From Nostoc sp. NIES-4103 (GTDB lineage: Bacteria > Cyanobacteriota > Cyanobacteriia > Cyanobacteriales > Nostocaceae): a DNA stretch of 64,000 nt. The DNA is taken from the NCBI RefSeq assembly GCF_002368335.1, contig NZ_AP018288.1:4321628-4385627 (forward strand), written 5' to 3'. This document shows positions 32,631-41,429 of this stretch, one piece after another. Both the position numbers and the translations under genes were made by a program. The notes below the pieces were generated by a model. It was given only the letters and a program-made list of their open reading frames with translations, did not search any database and was not told where the DNA came from. Every line of letters starts with the position of its first letter. Positions within the stretch are counted from its first letter, which is position 1.

Positions 32631-34079
32631 ATGTCCCAAGCGCTAGAAATTGAGCGTCATAGAGCTGCGATCGCTCGTCATGACATATCTCGCCCTGTAC
32701 GATTGGCAATAGAATCCGCAATCCTAAATCAGGATACCACTTTTTTTGACTACGGTTGTGGATACGGTGGTGATGTCGAGCGAGTAGCTAAATTAGGCTA
32801 CACCAGTGCCGGCTGGGATCCTTACTACTACCCCAATACACCAATCACCGCCGCCGATGTAGTGAACTTGGGTTACGTCCTCAACGTCATTGAAGACCAA
32901 GAGGAACGCCGCCAAAGCCTGATTCAAGCTTGGGAACTCACCCAGAAAGTTTTAATTGTCGCAGCTCAAGTCTTGATTAACGCCCCCAGCAAAGCCCAGC
33001 TTGCTTATAGCGATGGTATCGTCACTTGTCGCAATACTTTTCAGAAATATTACGAACAACAAGAACTGAAAACATACATTGATGAAGTTTTAAATGTAGA
33101 TGCAGTGCCGGTGGCGTTGGGGGTCTACTTTGTTTTTCGTGATGAAGCCCAAAAAGAGAACTACAAAGCTATCCGCTTTTTTTCTCGCACTTCCACCCCA
33201 CGAGTCCGCATCCCCATCAAGCGGTTTGAAGACTACAAAGAAAAACTCGAACCACTGATGGACTTTTTTACCAAACGCGGCAGATTACCTGTGAAAGGGG
33301 AATTAGAAAATGAACTAGAATTGCTAAACGAATTTGGTAATTTTCGCCGTGCCTTTGCTATAGTTTTGCAAGCCACCGATGAAGCAGAATGGGATGCGAT
33401 CGCCTACCGTCGCTCATTAGATATCCAAGTTTATCTTGCTTTGACTCACTTTGATCAACGCCCAAAATTCCATCAGCTAGCACCAGAAATGCGTTATGAT
33501 ATCAAAGCCTTTTTCGGTAGCTATGAAGAAGCATGCCTTGTAGCCGACCAAAAGCTTTTCAGCTTGGGCAATCCCAAAGTTGTACAAACTGCCTGTGAAA
33601 AAAGCAAAATTGGCAAACATACTCGCGGCGCTTTGTACGTTCATGTTTCTGCCCTAGCAGCACTAGACCCCTTACTGCGAATTTACGAAGGCTGTGCTAG
33701 CCGTACCATTGGGCGTGTAGATCAAGCCACACTAATCAAATATTACACCGACAAACCGCAAATATCCTATCTTTTTTATCCCGACTTTGACAATGACCCC
33801 CATCCAGCCTTAAAAGCAAGTATAACTATTGACTTAAAAACTTTATATATAACTCACCGAGACTATGAGAATAGAGCAAATCCCCCCATCTTGCACCGCA
33901 AAGAAAATTTTGTCACAAATAACTACCCCCGCTATGAAGAATTTGCTCAACTCACCCAACAAGAACAGCAATTAGGACTCCTCAAGCTCAAAAGCGAAAT
34001 CGGTACCCGCGAAGGTTGGAAAAAATGCCTCGCCGCACATGGAGTAGAAATTAGAGGGCATGAAGTATTTAAGTGCTGA
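32631..34079 (+). CDS. DNA phosphorothioation-associated putative methyltransferase
   Basis: This 482-aa protein begins RHRAAIARHDISRPVRLAIE and has motif I FFDYGCGYGGDVERVAKLGY (about 38-57), WDPYYYPN and VVNLGYVLNVIEDQEER (about 75-92). It is the Dnd-associated methyltransferase family often found next to dndE. The C-terminal half (about 200-482) is an extra domain I do not recognise, with a conserved CLVADQKLFSLGNPK segment. The target (DNA, RNA or protein) is unknown. It lies 45 bp after dndE and is probably co-transcribed. Confidence 0.9.
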   Translation: MSQALEIERHRAAIARHDISRPVRLAIESAILNQDTTFFDYGCGYGGDVERVAKLGYTSAGWDPYYYPNTPITAADVVNLGYVLNVIEDQEERRQSLIQAWELTQKVLIVAAQVLINAPSKAQLAYSDGIVTCRNTFQKYYEQQELKTYIDEVLNVDAVPVALGVYFVFRDEAQKENYKAIRFFSRTSTPRVRIPIKRFEDYKEKLEPLMDFFTKRGRLPVKGELENELELLNEFGNFRRAFAIVLQATDEAEWDAIAYRRSLDIQVYLALTHFDQRPKFHQLAPEMRYDIKAFFGSYEEACLVADQKLFSLGNPKVVQTACEKSKIGKHTRGALYVHVSALAALDPLLRIYEGCASRTIGRVDQATLIKYYTDKPQISYLFYPDFDNDPHPALKASITIDLKTLYITHRDYENRANPPILHRKENFVTNNYPRYEEFAQLTQQEQQLGLLKLKSEIGTREGWKKCLAAHGVEIRGHEVFKC

Positions 34080-34097
34080 GGCGCAAAGTTAAAACTT

Positions 34098-34250
34098 AGG
34101 AGTTAGGAGTTAGGAGTTAGGAGTTAGTTGTCAGTTGTCAGTTGTCAGTTGTCAGTTGTCAGTTGTCAGTTGTCAGTTGCTATTCTTCCTCATCTCCCCA
34201 TCTCCCCCATCTCCCCCATCTCCCCCATCTCCCCCATCTCCTTCAAAGGG
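34098..34250. repeat. Tandem heptamers GTTAGGA, GTTGTCA and CTCCCCCAT-type
   Basis: Three kinds of tandem repeat lie in a row: GTTAGGA (34098-34125), GTTGTCA (34126-34180), and CATCTCCCC nonamers (34192-34242). They mark the right edge of the dnd island. Confidence 0.9.
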
Positions 34251-34372
34251 GCATTCCTGATGCTGATATCTACTAAGGAAATATTGGTTAGTTGGTATGT
34301 TTGCATATAATTACACAGCAGCTATGGCAAGATAACTGCAATTCACAAGATGTGAAGAGGAACCTTGACAAT

Positions 34373-35662
34373 ATGAATCCAGTGCAATCGCTGCTGCAAG
34401 TTTTCGGTAGCCGCAAGATGGCGGCCTTATTACTACTAGGTTTTTCATCCGGTTTGCCATTGTTCTTAACTAGTAAGACCTTACAAGCTTGGATGACTGT
34501 AGAAAAGGTAGATTTAACAGCCATTGGCTTGTTTAGCCTTGTGGCTTTGCCCTACTCGTTGAAATTTCTCTGGTCGCCTTTGTTAGACAGATTTACACTG
34601 CCATTTTTGGGAAGGCGACGGGGTTGGTTAATTACACTTCAAGTCGGGTTATTAATAGCGATCGCCCTGATGGCTTTCCAACAACCCAAACAAACACTAC
34701 AGTTACTAGCAATCAACGCTTTTGCGATCGCTTTGTTTAGTGCAACTCACGATATTGCGGCTGATGCCTACCGCACTGACATTTTAGAAGAATTAGAACT
34801 AGGCGCTGGTGCAGCAGTTTTCGTTCTAGGTTATCGCATAGCACTATTGCTTACTGGGTCTTTGGCATTGATACTCGCTGATCGCCTACCCTGGTCATCA
34901 GTTTACTTATTAATGGCATTTGGCATGGCGATCGGCATGATTGGCACTTTGTTAGCACCAGAACCAAAGGCAATTCGTCCACCAGAAACCTTAGCCGCTG
35001 CCGTAATTTTACCTTTTGGCGAATTTTTCCAGCGTCAAGGTGTCCTCCAAGCCTTTTTGATTCTGGTATTCATCGTCCTTTACAAACTGGGCGATTCCTT
35101 TGTCAACAATATGTCCACACCCTTTTTGCTGCAAACCGGATTCACCCAAACCGATATTGGTGCAATTCAAGGTGGTCTAGGGCTGATTGCCACAATTGTT
35201 GGTACTCTCGCAGGTGGAGCAGTTTTGAGTAAAATTGGTCTTAATCGCTCACTTTGGGTGTTTGGCGGTTTACAAGCATTGAGTAACTTAGCTTACCTCT
35301 TACTTGCTCAAGTCGGTAAAAACTATCAAGCACTCGTGCTGACAATTAACATAGAAAACTTTTGTGCTGGATTAGGAACAGCAGCCTTTGTTGCCTTTCT
35401 GATGAACATGTGTAACCAGCGCTTTTCCGCCACCCAGTATGCTTTGCTCTCCAGTTTCATGGCTATCAGCCGTGATATTCTAGTAGCCCCCGCTGGCTCT
35501 TTAGCAAAAAGTACGGGTTGGCCATTATTTTTCATAATTAGTATTGTCGCTGCTATACCGGGACTACTTCTGTTGCCATTTTTTGCCCCCTGGAACTCTA
35601 AACCAGCGGCATTATCTAGACCAGGACTTGACGAAGAAGAGGATTTATGGGGAACCAAGTAG
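34373..35662 (+). CDS. MFS transporter, AmpG-like permease
   Basis: This 429-aa, 12-TM permease has AmpG-family features: LLLGFSSGLPLFLTSKTLQAWM (about 19-40), PYSLKFLWSPLLDRF (about 59-73) and ATHDIAADAYRTD (about 126-138). In other bacteria AmpG imports GlcNAc-anhydromuropeptides for cell-wall recycling; cyanobacterial substrates are unproven. The frame opens at 34292 (TTG), but ATG at 34373 (MNPVQSLL) is the natural start. Its end overlaps the next gene by 16 bp. Confidence 0.88.
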   Translation: MNPVQSLLQVFGSRKMAALLLLGFSSGLPLFLTSKTLQAWMTVEKVDLTAIGLFSLVALPYSLKFLWSPLLDRFTLPFLGRRRGWLITLQVGLLIAIALMAFQQPKQTLQLLAINAFAIALFSATHDIAADAYRTDILEELELGAGAAVFVLGYRIALLLTGSLALILADRLPWSSVYLLMAFGMAIGMIGTLLAPEPKAIRPPETLAAAVILPFGEFFQRQGVLQAFLILVFIVLYKLGDSFVNNMSTPFLLQTGFTQTDIGAIQGGLGLIATIVGTLAGGAVLSKIGLNRSLWVFGGLQALSNLAYLLLAQVGKNYQALVLTINIENFCAGLGTAAFVAFLMNMCNQRFSATQYALLSSFMAISRDILVAPAGSLAKSTGWPLFFIISIVAAIPGLLLLPFFAPWNSKPAALSRPGLDEEEDLWGTK

Positions 35663-36048
35663 TTATTATTGTCGGCACATTTATTCTCTTACTGACGGGT
35701 TTATTACTTGGCTACGTTCTCTCACAGTTAGTTCTAGGATTTCTAACGTTTAATTTACTAACTCTTTTCGGAACACTCAGTCTGATTTTAATTTTTGGTA
35801 CACTTTATTACGTTTTATTTTGGCAGTTAAAGAGAGAACAGTCACAAGTATTACCAGCACAAAGACCCACCCAAATCAACGAAAGCATCTCACAGAGTAA
35901 TCTCAAAAACAAGCTGATTGCTAAATTAGGTGGTGATGCAGTCGCAGCCGAACGGTTAATTGAACAGGCAAAACAGAACTATCCTGATATGCCTGAAAAC
36001 TGGTATCCCGAAAAAGTACTCGATGATTTAGAGCGCGATCAGCAGTAA
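35647..36048 (+). CDS. Small membrane protein coupled to the AmpG-like permease
   Basis: This 133-aa protein has two N-terminal TM helices (about 5-30 and 37-62) followed by a soluble, charged C-terminus with LIAKLGGDAVAAERLIEQAKQNYPDMPENWYPEKVLDDLERD (about 88-130). It overlaps the permease by 16 bp, so it is probably translated in coupling. No domain is recognised. The C-terminal segment resembles a cyanobacterial domain of unknown function found after membrane anchors. Confidence 0.75.
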   Translation: MGNQVVIIVGTFILLLTGLLLGYVLSQLVLGFLTFNLLTLFGTLSLILIFGTLYYVLFWQLKREQSQVLPAQRPTQINESISQSNLKNKLIAKLGGDAVAAERLIEQAKQNYPDMPENWYPEKVLDDLERDQQ

Positions 36049-36152
36049 GTTGATGTTTCCCGTACTCAAAAAGTCGCTAAAATAAGTCAAGAAAAATTCA
36101 CAAATCTTCAGCTAGGTGATCAAAAAAGACCCTAGCTACTTGTAATCTACAT

Positions 36153-36332
36153 ATGGCTATTTTCCGTCAGTACATCGCCCCATTACTTGTAGTGTTGGTA
36201 TTTATATTTGCCCTAGTGGCAGTTAGCGCCCGCATCTTTCTTCCCTCTGATATGGCAGCCCCCGCACCCATTGAAGAAGTAGGTGTGAGTTTTTTACCCA
36301 CTCATACTCAGCCACTAATTGACCTTACTTAG
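36153..36332 (+). CDS. Small single-TM protein
   Basis: ATG at 36153 opens a 59-codon frame (begins MAIFRQYIAPLLVVLVF). One TM helix (about 8-28) is followed by LPSDMAAPAPIEEVGVSFLPTH and a TQPLIDLT end. The clean hydrophobic segment and compositional coherence make it look real. Conserved short proteins like this exist in Nostocales; function is unknown. It starts 104 bp after the membrane gene upstream. Confidence 0.6.
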   Translation: MAIFRQYIAPLLVVLVFIFALVAVSARIFLPSDMAAPAPIEEVGVSFLPTHTQPLIDLT

Positions 36333-36628
36333 TGCTGAGTCAAATAAAAAGTACTCAGTACGAATGCACTAGGTACACGCCCCGCCCCTTGTGGGCGGTC
36401 TTTCAATGAACGCACTTTTCATTGTTAACTGTGAACAGGAAGCTAAAACAATTACAATAGGACATTTTTGATTTGTCAGTCCTAAGTAGTATGTTTGAGA
36501 TGCCTGCAACAGCCTTGTGATAAAGACTTTTAATCCCTTCGGGTTCAGCAGTTGCAAAGGCTGTCTCTTAACCGCAAGGGCGCACTGCTTCACCAAAATC
36601 TAAAATTTAAAATCCAAAATTTCTATCA

Positions 36629-37192
36629 GTGTCTAAGCAACTGCTACCTGGATACTTTATTCGTCGTGGTTCAACATTAGAGCGATCGCTGCTGGTAAAG
36701 TTCATGCAGCGAAGTTACCAGTATCTATTCCCAAAGCAAGATTTTGCCCACCTAGCCCGAACAGTCGAACAATACCTTTCCAGTGACACACCCTTGTGGT
36801 GGGTAGATTTTTTAGGAGAGCAGGGGGGAAGGGGTGCAGGGGAAGATAAGGAAGAAAATTCCTCCTCATCCCCCCATCTCCCCATCCCCCCATCCCCCCA
36901 CTCCCCCATCGCCTGTCTCTGGGTGGGAAATGCCATAGATCAAGTCCGAGGCGATCGCCACGCTCACATTTTTCTGCTTTACGTCGAGCCAGAACATCGA
37001 CGGCGAGGAATTGGTACAGCTTTGTTGCGATATCTGGAAAATTGGGCAACTCAAAGAGGCGATCGCCAAATTGGATTACAGGTGTTTCAATCCAACCAAG
37101 CCGCTTTAAATCTTTACAGTCAACTCGGTTATGAAACCCAATCTCTGTGGATGGTAAAATCACTCAATAGCAATAAACAAACCGGTGCATAG
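36629..37192 (+). CDS. GNAT-family N-acetyltransferase with repeat-encoded insert
   Basis: This 187-aa protein is a GNAT acetyltransferase. Motif A is VEPEHRRRGIGTALLRYLENWA (about 119-140), followed by QVFQSNQAALNLYSQLGYE. It is probably related to RimI-like enzymes; the substrate is unknown. GTG start at 36629. Residues about 62-95 (GEQGGRGAGEDKEENSSSS, then PHLPIPPSPHSPI) are encoded by a G-run/C-run intergenic-type repeat (36811-36912) inserted in frame between two beta strands of the fold. If translated, this is a disordered loop. Confidence 0.85.
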   Translation: MSKQLLPGYFIRRGSTLERSLLVKFMQRSYQYLFPKQDFAHLARTVEQYLSSDTPLWWVDFLGEQGGRGAGEDKEENSSSSPHLPIPPSPHSPIACLWVGNAIDQVRGDRHAHIFLLYVEPEHRRRGIGTALLRYLENWATQRGDRQIGLQVFQSNQAALNLYSQLGYETQSLWMVKSLNSNKQTGA

Positions 37193-37520
37193 AGTTAGCA
37201 TCCTATAGCGTGTTAGTTATGGCAATTCTCCTGCGGCTAAAAGTCAACGGGTCGCGGCGAGGAGTCCCCAACCAGATTTTTAATTGGTTGGGGAGGAACG
37301 CCGCTCCGGGACTGGGTATTGGGTATTGGGGATTGGGAAAAGTTTTTACAGGACTTGGGCGGGGTTTGAATCCCCGTCCACAGTCGTCCTCCCAGTCCCC
37401 AGTCCCCAGTTCAAATAGATGGGTGAGAAAGTGTACAATAATCCAACTAAAACCTATCAAGCTTTGACTTGGTGACGTGGGGGGTTACATAAAAATCCCA
37501 ACTGGGTATGCAAATAAAAT
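37193..37520. repeat. Intergenic with GGGTATT and CCCCAGT repeats
   Basis: The stretch 37310-37415 carries GGGTATTGGGTATTGGGGATT and CCCAGTCCCCAGTCCCC units with a GGGGTTTGAATCCCC palindrome between them. The palindrome is not a tRNA. No gene is seen. Confidence 0.6.
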
Positions 37521-38279
37521 ATGTATGACGAAGACGATTTAAGCTTACTCGATGCAGAGTCAGAGCTAGAAAGCCCCCTAGATAAAATGGAGCCACTCAC
37601 TGCTGATTCAGTTGTGGCAAAGCCCGATCCAGAAGTAATGCTAGCTCTTTTGGAAAATCCCCAACCGCAGCAAAGGATGCTAGCGGCTCGTGCTTTTTGT
37701 GATATTGAAGATACACGAGCTATTCCCTATCTGATTCGCTTATTAACTGATACCTGTCCTCTAGTGCGAGTCAGTGCTGCCTATGGTATCGGACGTAATC
37801 CCAGTCCAGATGCGGTGGAACCGTTAATTGCCCAACTGAACCGAGATTGGAATGGCTATGTGCGTAAAGGTGTAGTTTGGGCTTTAGGAAACTGCCGCGA
37901 TCGCCGTTCTTTAGCACCCCTAGCAAACGCCTTAAAAACTGATATTTCCGCAGTTCGTTTATGGTCTGCTAGTGCCCTGGCGCAAATGGCAGAGGTGGGT
38001 TATGAAGCAGTTGTTGGAGCCATCCCACCATTAATTGAAGCCTTAGTCCAAGACCCAGTAGCACCAGTGCGAAGTAACTGTGCTTGGACAATTGGACAGT
38101 TATGTCGGGAATTACCTTCTAACATAGTTTATGCCACAGCGATCGATGCCCTAATTCAAGCCTTTGCTGAAGACCAAGATTTGGGAGTGCGCGAAGATGC
38201 TAAAGCTTCACTGTTAGGCGTAGGCGATCCTCGCGGCTTGCAGCTGATTGAAACTCTAGAACAAGAAGGTTGGTTTTAA
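37521..38279 (+). CDS. HEAT-repeat (PBS-lyase-type) protein
   Basis: This 252-aa protein has an acidic N-terminus (YDEDDLSLLDAESELE) and then at least five HEAT-like repeats with the RxxAAxALG pattern: MLAARAFCDIEDTRAIPYLIRLL, VRVSAAYGIGRNPSPDAVEPLI, VRKGVVWALGNCRDRRSL, VRLWSASALAQMAEVGYE and VRSNCAWTIGQLC. The repeats resemble those of phycobilin lyases (CpcE/NblB type), but no lyase partner is nearby, so a scaffold or chaperone-like role is likelier. Confidence 0.88.
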   Translation: MYDEDDLSLLDAESELESPLDKMEPLTADSVVAKPDPEVMLALLENPQPQQRMLAARAFCDIEDTRAIPYLIRLLTDTCPLVRVSAAYGIGRNPSPDAVEPLIAQLNRDWNGYVRKGVVWALGNCRDRRSLAPLANALKTDISAVRLWSASALAQMAEVGYEAVVGAIPPLIEALVQDPVAPVRSNCAWTIGQLCRELPSNIVYATAIDALIQAFAEDQDLGVREDAKASLLGVGDPRGLQLIETLEQEGWF

Positions 38280-38285
38280 GTTACA

Positions 38286-38440
38286 GCAGGGGTAATGGGT
38301 AATGGGTAATGGGTAATGGGTAATGGGTAATGGGTAATAGTAAAATCCAATTCCCAATTCCCAATTCCCAATTCCCAATCCCCAATCCCCAATCCCCAAT
38401 CCCCAATTCCCAATCCCCAATCCCCAATTCCCAATTCCAT
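38286..38440. repeat. GGGTAAT x6 then CCCAATT/CCCAATC heptamers
   Basis: GGGTAAT tandem units (about 38291-38336) are followed by about 13 degenerate CCCAAT(T/C) heptamers. The complementary halves allow a long hairpin after the HEAT-repeat gene. Confidence 0.92.
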
Positions 38441-38468
38441 AAAAAAATAAAACCCGCCGAAGCGGGTT
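38441..38468 (-). terminator. Rho-independent terminator of the 51-aa gene
   Basis: Read on the minus strand, AACCCGC-TTCG-GCGGGTT is a 7-bp stem with a stable TTCG tetraloop, followed by TTTATTTTTTT. It lies about 30 nt past the stop at 38500. Confidence 0.9.
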
Positions 38469-38499
38469 CCACACAACACTATGAACAACAAACTTTGAT

Positions 38500-38655
38500 T
38501 TAGCCGAAGTACCTAATTTCTGCTTCGAGTTGGCGAACTAGTCTTTCGTCACCCTTGGCTTTGGCTACTTCCAAGCGGTGTTCTATGTTTCTTTGAATAT
38601 TCAGTCTATGCATTTGCTTTGCTTGATTAGCAACTTGCAATCTGTTTTGGCTCAT
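38500..38655 (-). CDS. Small conserved cyanobacterial protein
   Basis: This 51-aa basic helical protein begins MSQNRLQVANQAKQMHRLN, continues IQRNIEHRLEVAKAKGDERL and ends EAEIRYFG. It has its own strong terminator, supporting a real, well-expressed gene. The frame extends to an ATG at 38703, but the ATG at 38655 has AGG about 8 nt upstream and is preferred. Function is unknown. Confidence 0.8.
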   Translation of the reverse strand: MSQNRLQVANQAKQMHRLNIQRNIEHRLEVAKAKGDERLVRQLEAEIRYFG

Positions 38656-38767
38656 AAGATTACCTAGTTTAATTTTTTTCTTTATGTCTTGTTTCCCTAA
38701 CATAACACATATTTTGTAGCTGTTGTTACAGAAAAATCAAAATTAATATTAAATTAATTATTGAGTC

Positions 38768-39598
38768 ATGTCTACAAATCAAAATTCAGAGGCTTCACAA
38801 CGGCAGAAACCTTTGCACACAAGTGTTATTACTCTGCTGAGCGATTTTGGCGATCGCGATGTGTATGTAGGCGTGATCAAAGGAGTCATAGCCCAAATCA
38901 ACCCCAAGCTAGCCATAGTAGACTTAACACATCAGATTCCACCACAAAATATTGCCTCAGCTCGGTTTTGTCTGATGAATGCTTATGCTTATTTCCCAGT
39001 GGGTACAGTGCATGTAGCGGTGGTAGATCCAGGTGTGGGAAGCAGACGCAGAGCGATCGCCGTAGAATTTGCCCAAGGGTTTTTAGTAGGCCCAGATAAT
39101 GGCATATTCAGTGGAGTACTCAGTCAAAGTCCAGCGATCGCCGCAGTTGAACTTACAAATCTTAACTATTGGAGAACACCAAAACCCAGCAAAACTTTTC
39201 ACGGTAGAGATATCTTTGCACCAGTAGCAGCTCATCTGGCCAGTGGTGTTTCCCTCGAACAGCTAGGACAAGAAATTGATCCAGCAACTTTGGTACAGAT
39301 GAATATAACCAGCTGCAATCAGACAGCAAATGGTGTGGTAGGTTGCATTCAATACATAGATCACTTTGGCAACTTAGTCAGCAACATCCCAGAAAGTTAC
39401 GTGCAAGGTAAAACTTGGTCTGTGCAAGTTGCTGGCTTGACGATACCAGGTTGTGATACTTACACTGATGTTGAAGTAGGAGAGGCGATCGCTTTAGTGG
39501 GTAGTCACGGCTGGATAGAAATTGCCATCAATAGCGGTAATGCTCACTCACAGTTGCAAATCAACTTGCAAGATGGTCTATTAGTTATTAGTCATTAG
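38768..39598 (+). CDS. SAM hydrolase / SAM hydroxide adenosyltransferase (DUF62)
   Basis: This 276-aa protein of the fluorinase/chlorinase fold has ITLLSDFGDRDVYVGVIKGVI (about 22-42), LAIVDLTHQIPPQNI, VVDPGVGSRRRAIAV (about 89-103), GPDNGIFSG, and FHGRDIFAPVAAHLASG (about 141-157). The N-terminal Asp and the HGRDIFAP motif are those of SAM hydrolases using water, not halide. The family product is adenosine plus methionine. No operon partner is evident. Confidence 0.9.
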   Translation: MSTNQNSEASQRQKPLHTSVITLLSDFGDRDVYVGVIKGVIAQINPKLAIVDLTHQIPPQNIASARFCLMNAYAYFPVGTVHVAVVDPGVGSRRRAIAVEFAQGFLVGPDNGIFSGVLSQSPAIAAVELTNLNYWRTPKPSKTFHGRDIFAPVAAHLASGVSLEQLGQEIDPATLVQMNITSCNQTANGVVGCIQYIDHFGNLVSNIPESYVQGKTWSVQVAGLTIPGCDTYTDVEVGEAIALVGSHGWIEIAINSGNAHSQLQINLQDGLLVISH

Positions 39599-39655
39599 TC
39601 ATTAGTCATTAGTCATTAGTCATTGGTCATTGGTCATTGGTCATTAGTTATTAGA
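39588..39655. repeat. Tandem GTCATTA / GTCATTG heptamers
   Basis: About eight GTCATTA/GTCATTG units start at the end of the SAM hydrolase gene; the last codons and the stop (LVISH) fall in the first units. Confidence 0.92.
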
Positions 39656-39714
39656 CTAGGTAGTAGGGTTGATTAACAAAATATAGCCAACTTAATTCTT
39701 ATCGCTGTTTTCCT

Positions 39715-40371
39715 ATGACTACGCAAACAATAACTGCACCAGAAGTTTATCAAGGTCAGTTTGGGGAATTTACAATTACCCAAAGCGATCGCACTGGCGT
39801 AATTATCTACCGCGCTGGTTTAATGGTAGCTGCACTCAGCTTTGCCATCGGCAGTGCTTTGGTATTGTTCAATCATAATTCATCGGTTTCCACCATATTA
39901 ACGCCTCTGTATGCCTGTTTTAGTCTCGCTTTAGGTGTCAGTTTATTGACCATCCATATCTACATGGCTTCACTGCACCGACTTTTGCAAGTTTTTTGGG
40001 CGATCGGTACTATTGCATCATTGATATTGGCACTTTCTAACAGTGAACCTCTGGCTGTGACTGTTTACAATCAGCCCATTACCTTATTTGGAGTTGGTTT
40101 TACTTTTGTTGCTTTGACAGGTATTTACTTCAAAGAAGCTTTTTGCTTCAACCGTCTAGAAACAAAAGTATTAACTGTCACAGTTCCACTACTATTGTTA
40201 GGACATTTAGTAGGGATTTTACCAACTCAGGCTGAACAAGTTTTATTAGGAATTTGGGCAACTTTATTCTTAGTGTTTGCCCTGCGGAAAGCACTGCAAG
40301 CAATTCCTCCAGATATTGGTGATAAGTCTGTGTTTGTTTATTTGAAACAACAGCGTTCAAGTAAGGTTTAA
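39715..40371 (+). CDS. DUF2301-type integral membrane protein
   Basis: This 218-aa protein begins TQTITAPEVYQGQFGEFTITQSDRTGVIIYRAG and has about six TM helices. GVGFTFVALTGIYFKEAFCFNRLE (about 122-145) is typical of the cyanobacterial and plant DUF2301 family. Function is unknown; plant relatives are chloroplast-located. Its stop overlaps the start of the next gene (TAATG), so the two are translationally coupled. Confidence 0.85.
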   Translation: MTTQTITAPEVYQGQFGEFTITQSDRTGVIIYRAGLMVAALSFAIGSALVLFNHNSSVSTILTPLYACFSLALGVSLLTIHIYMASLHRLLQVFWAIGTIASLILALSNSEPLAVTVYNQPITLFGVGFTFVALTGIYFKEAFCFNRLETKVLTVTVPLLLLGHLVGILPTQAEQVLLGIWATLFLVFALRKALQAIPPDIGDKSVFVYLKQQRSSKV

Positions 40372-41060
40372 TGCAGAAAAAACATCAAAATAAAAAACTT
40401 CCAAAAATCCGGCTAATAAAACGCCAAGAAATATGGACATTGACGGCTCAGGGATGGGGAGTATTCTTTGCAAGTGTAATTGCTTTAATGTTTTTTGCAA
40501 TTACTAATTTACACCCATTTCTAGCCGTAACTTCCCCTGTGAAAGCAGCGGATACATTAGTTGTTGATGGCTGGCTCTCAGACAACGAAATAAAACAAGC
40601 TGCTGCTGAATTTCAACAACGTGGTTCCTATCGCCAAATCATTACCATAGGAAGTACAATAGAGCAAGGTTATTATCTGAGTGAATACAAAACCTTTGCA
40701 GAAATTACGGCAGCTACCTTAAACAAACTAGGTATCCCAAAAGAAAAATTAATACCTGTTTATAACCCTAAAGTAATTAGGAATCGTACTCATGAATCTG
40801 CTGTTACATTACTTCAGTGGATATTAAAGTCAAATTTACCGATAAAATCAATAAATCTGTTGACAGCTGACGCTCACGCCCGTAGAAGCTGGATGATTTT
40901 TAAAAATGTCTTTTATCCCCAAATTGAAGTGGGTATAATTGCTGCTAAACCACTAGATTATGACTCAAATAACTGGTGGAAAACTAGCGAAGGTGTACGG
41001 GTAACTATATCTGAAGCCATCGCTTATCTTTATGCTTTATTAGTTAGTTGGAAAACTTAA
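40371..41060 (+). CDS. YdcF/ElyC-type DUF218 protein
   Basis: This 229-aa protein has an N-terminal TM helix (about 27-46) and a DUF218 domain: ADTLVVDGWLSDNEIKQAA (about 60-78), QIITIGSTIEQG, RTHESAVTLLQWI and INLLTADAHARRSW (about 160-173). DUF218 proteins such as ElyC and SanA act in envelope integrity, but YdcF binds SAM; the role here is open. It starts at the TAATG overlap with the DUF2301 gene. Confidence 0.85.
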   Translation: MQKKHQNKKLPKIRLIKRQEIWTLTAQGWGVFFASVIALMFFAITNLHPFLAVTSPVKAADTLVVDGWLSDNEIKQAAAEFQQRGSYRQIITIGSTIEQGYYLSEYKTFAEITAATLNKLGIPKEKLIPVYNPKVIRNRTHESAVTLLQWILKSNLPIKSINLLTADAHARRSWMIFKNVFYPQIEVGIIAAKPLDYDSNNWWKTSEGVRVTISEAIAYLYALLVSWKT

Positions 41061-41361
41061 AATTTAGTATGAAGTCTAACGTTTTTATAAATAAATAGTA
41101 AAACAAGAGCTTAAATACACTCTCCATAAAATAGAAAAACTTAATCTTGAATTGACCCAGCAATTCACAAAAGTGTGACGTAATTAAGTTTTTTGAAGAA
41201 GAACTCAGAAGTCAGAATTCAGGAGTCAGAATCACTCTTCGTCGGGGATTGGTGACCTTCACTCTTTGGAGGGGGTTTTAAACCCATTTATTCATCTACC
41301 AGTAGCACAGAATTCCCAAGCGAATTCTGGCTCCTGACTCCTGAATTCTGTTTTATAAAAC
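41061..41361. other. Intergenic, with one degenerate repeat
   Basis: AGAAGTCAGAATTCAGGAGTCAG (41208-41230) and its near-complement CTGGCTCCTGACTCCTGAATTC (41326-41348) form an inverted pair about 100 bp apart. No gene is seen. Confidence 0.5.
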
Positions 41362-41388
41362 TATAAAAAAAAACCCCAAAGGGGGCTG
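41362..41388 (-). terminator. Rho-independent terminator of the ctaCDE operon
   Basis: Minus strand: CCCCC-TTT-GGGG stem followed by TTTTTTTTTATAG, about 45 nt past the ctaE stop. Confidence 0.88.
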
Positions 41389-41429
41389 ATCTCGTTATTC
41401 GCGTGGAATGAATAACTAATAATTAATAC

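Noticed and set aside
37360..37385. GGGGTTTGAATCCCC resembles a tRNA T-arm
   Set aside because: No acceptor, D-arm or anticodon stem can be formed around it; it is a palindrome within repeat sequence.
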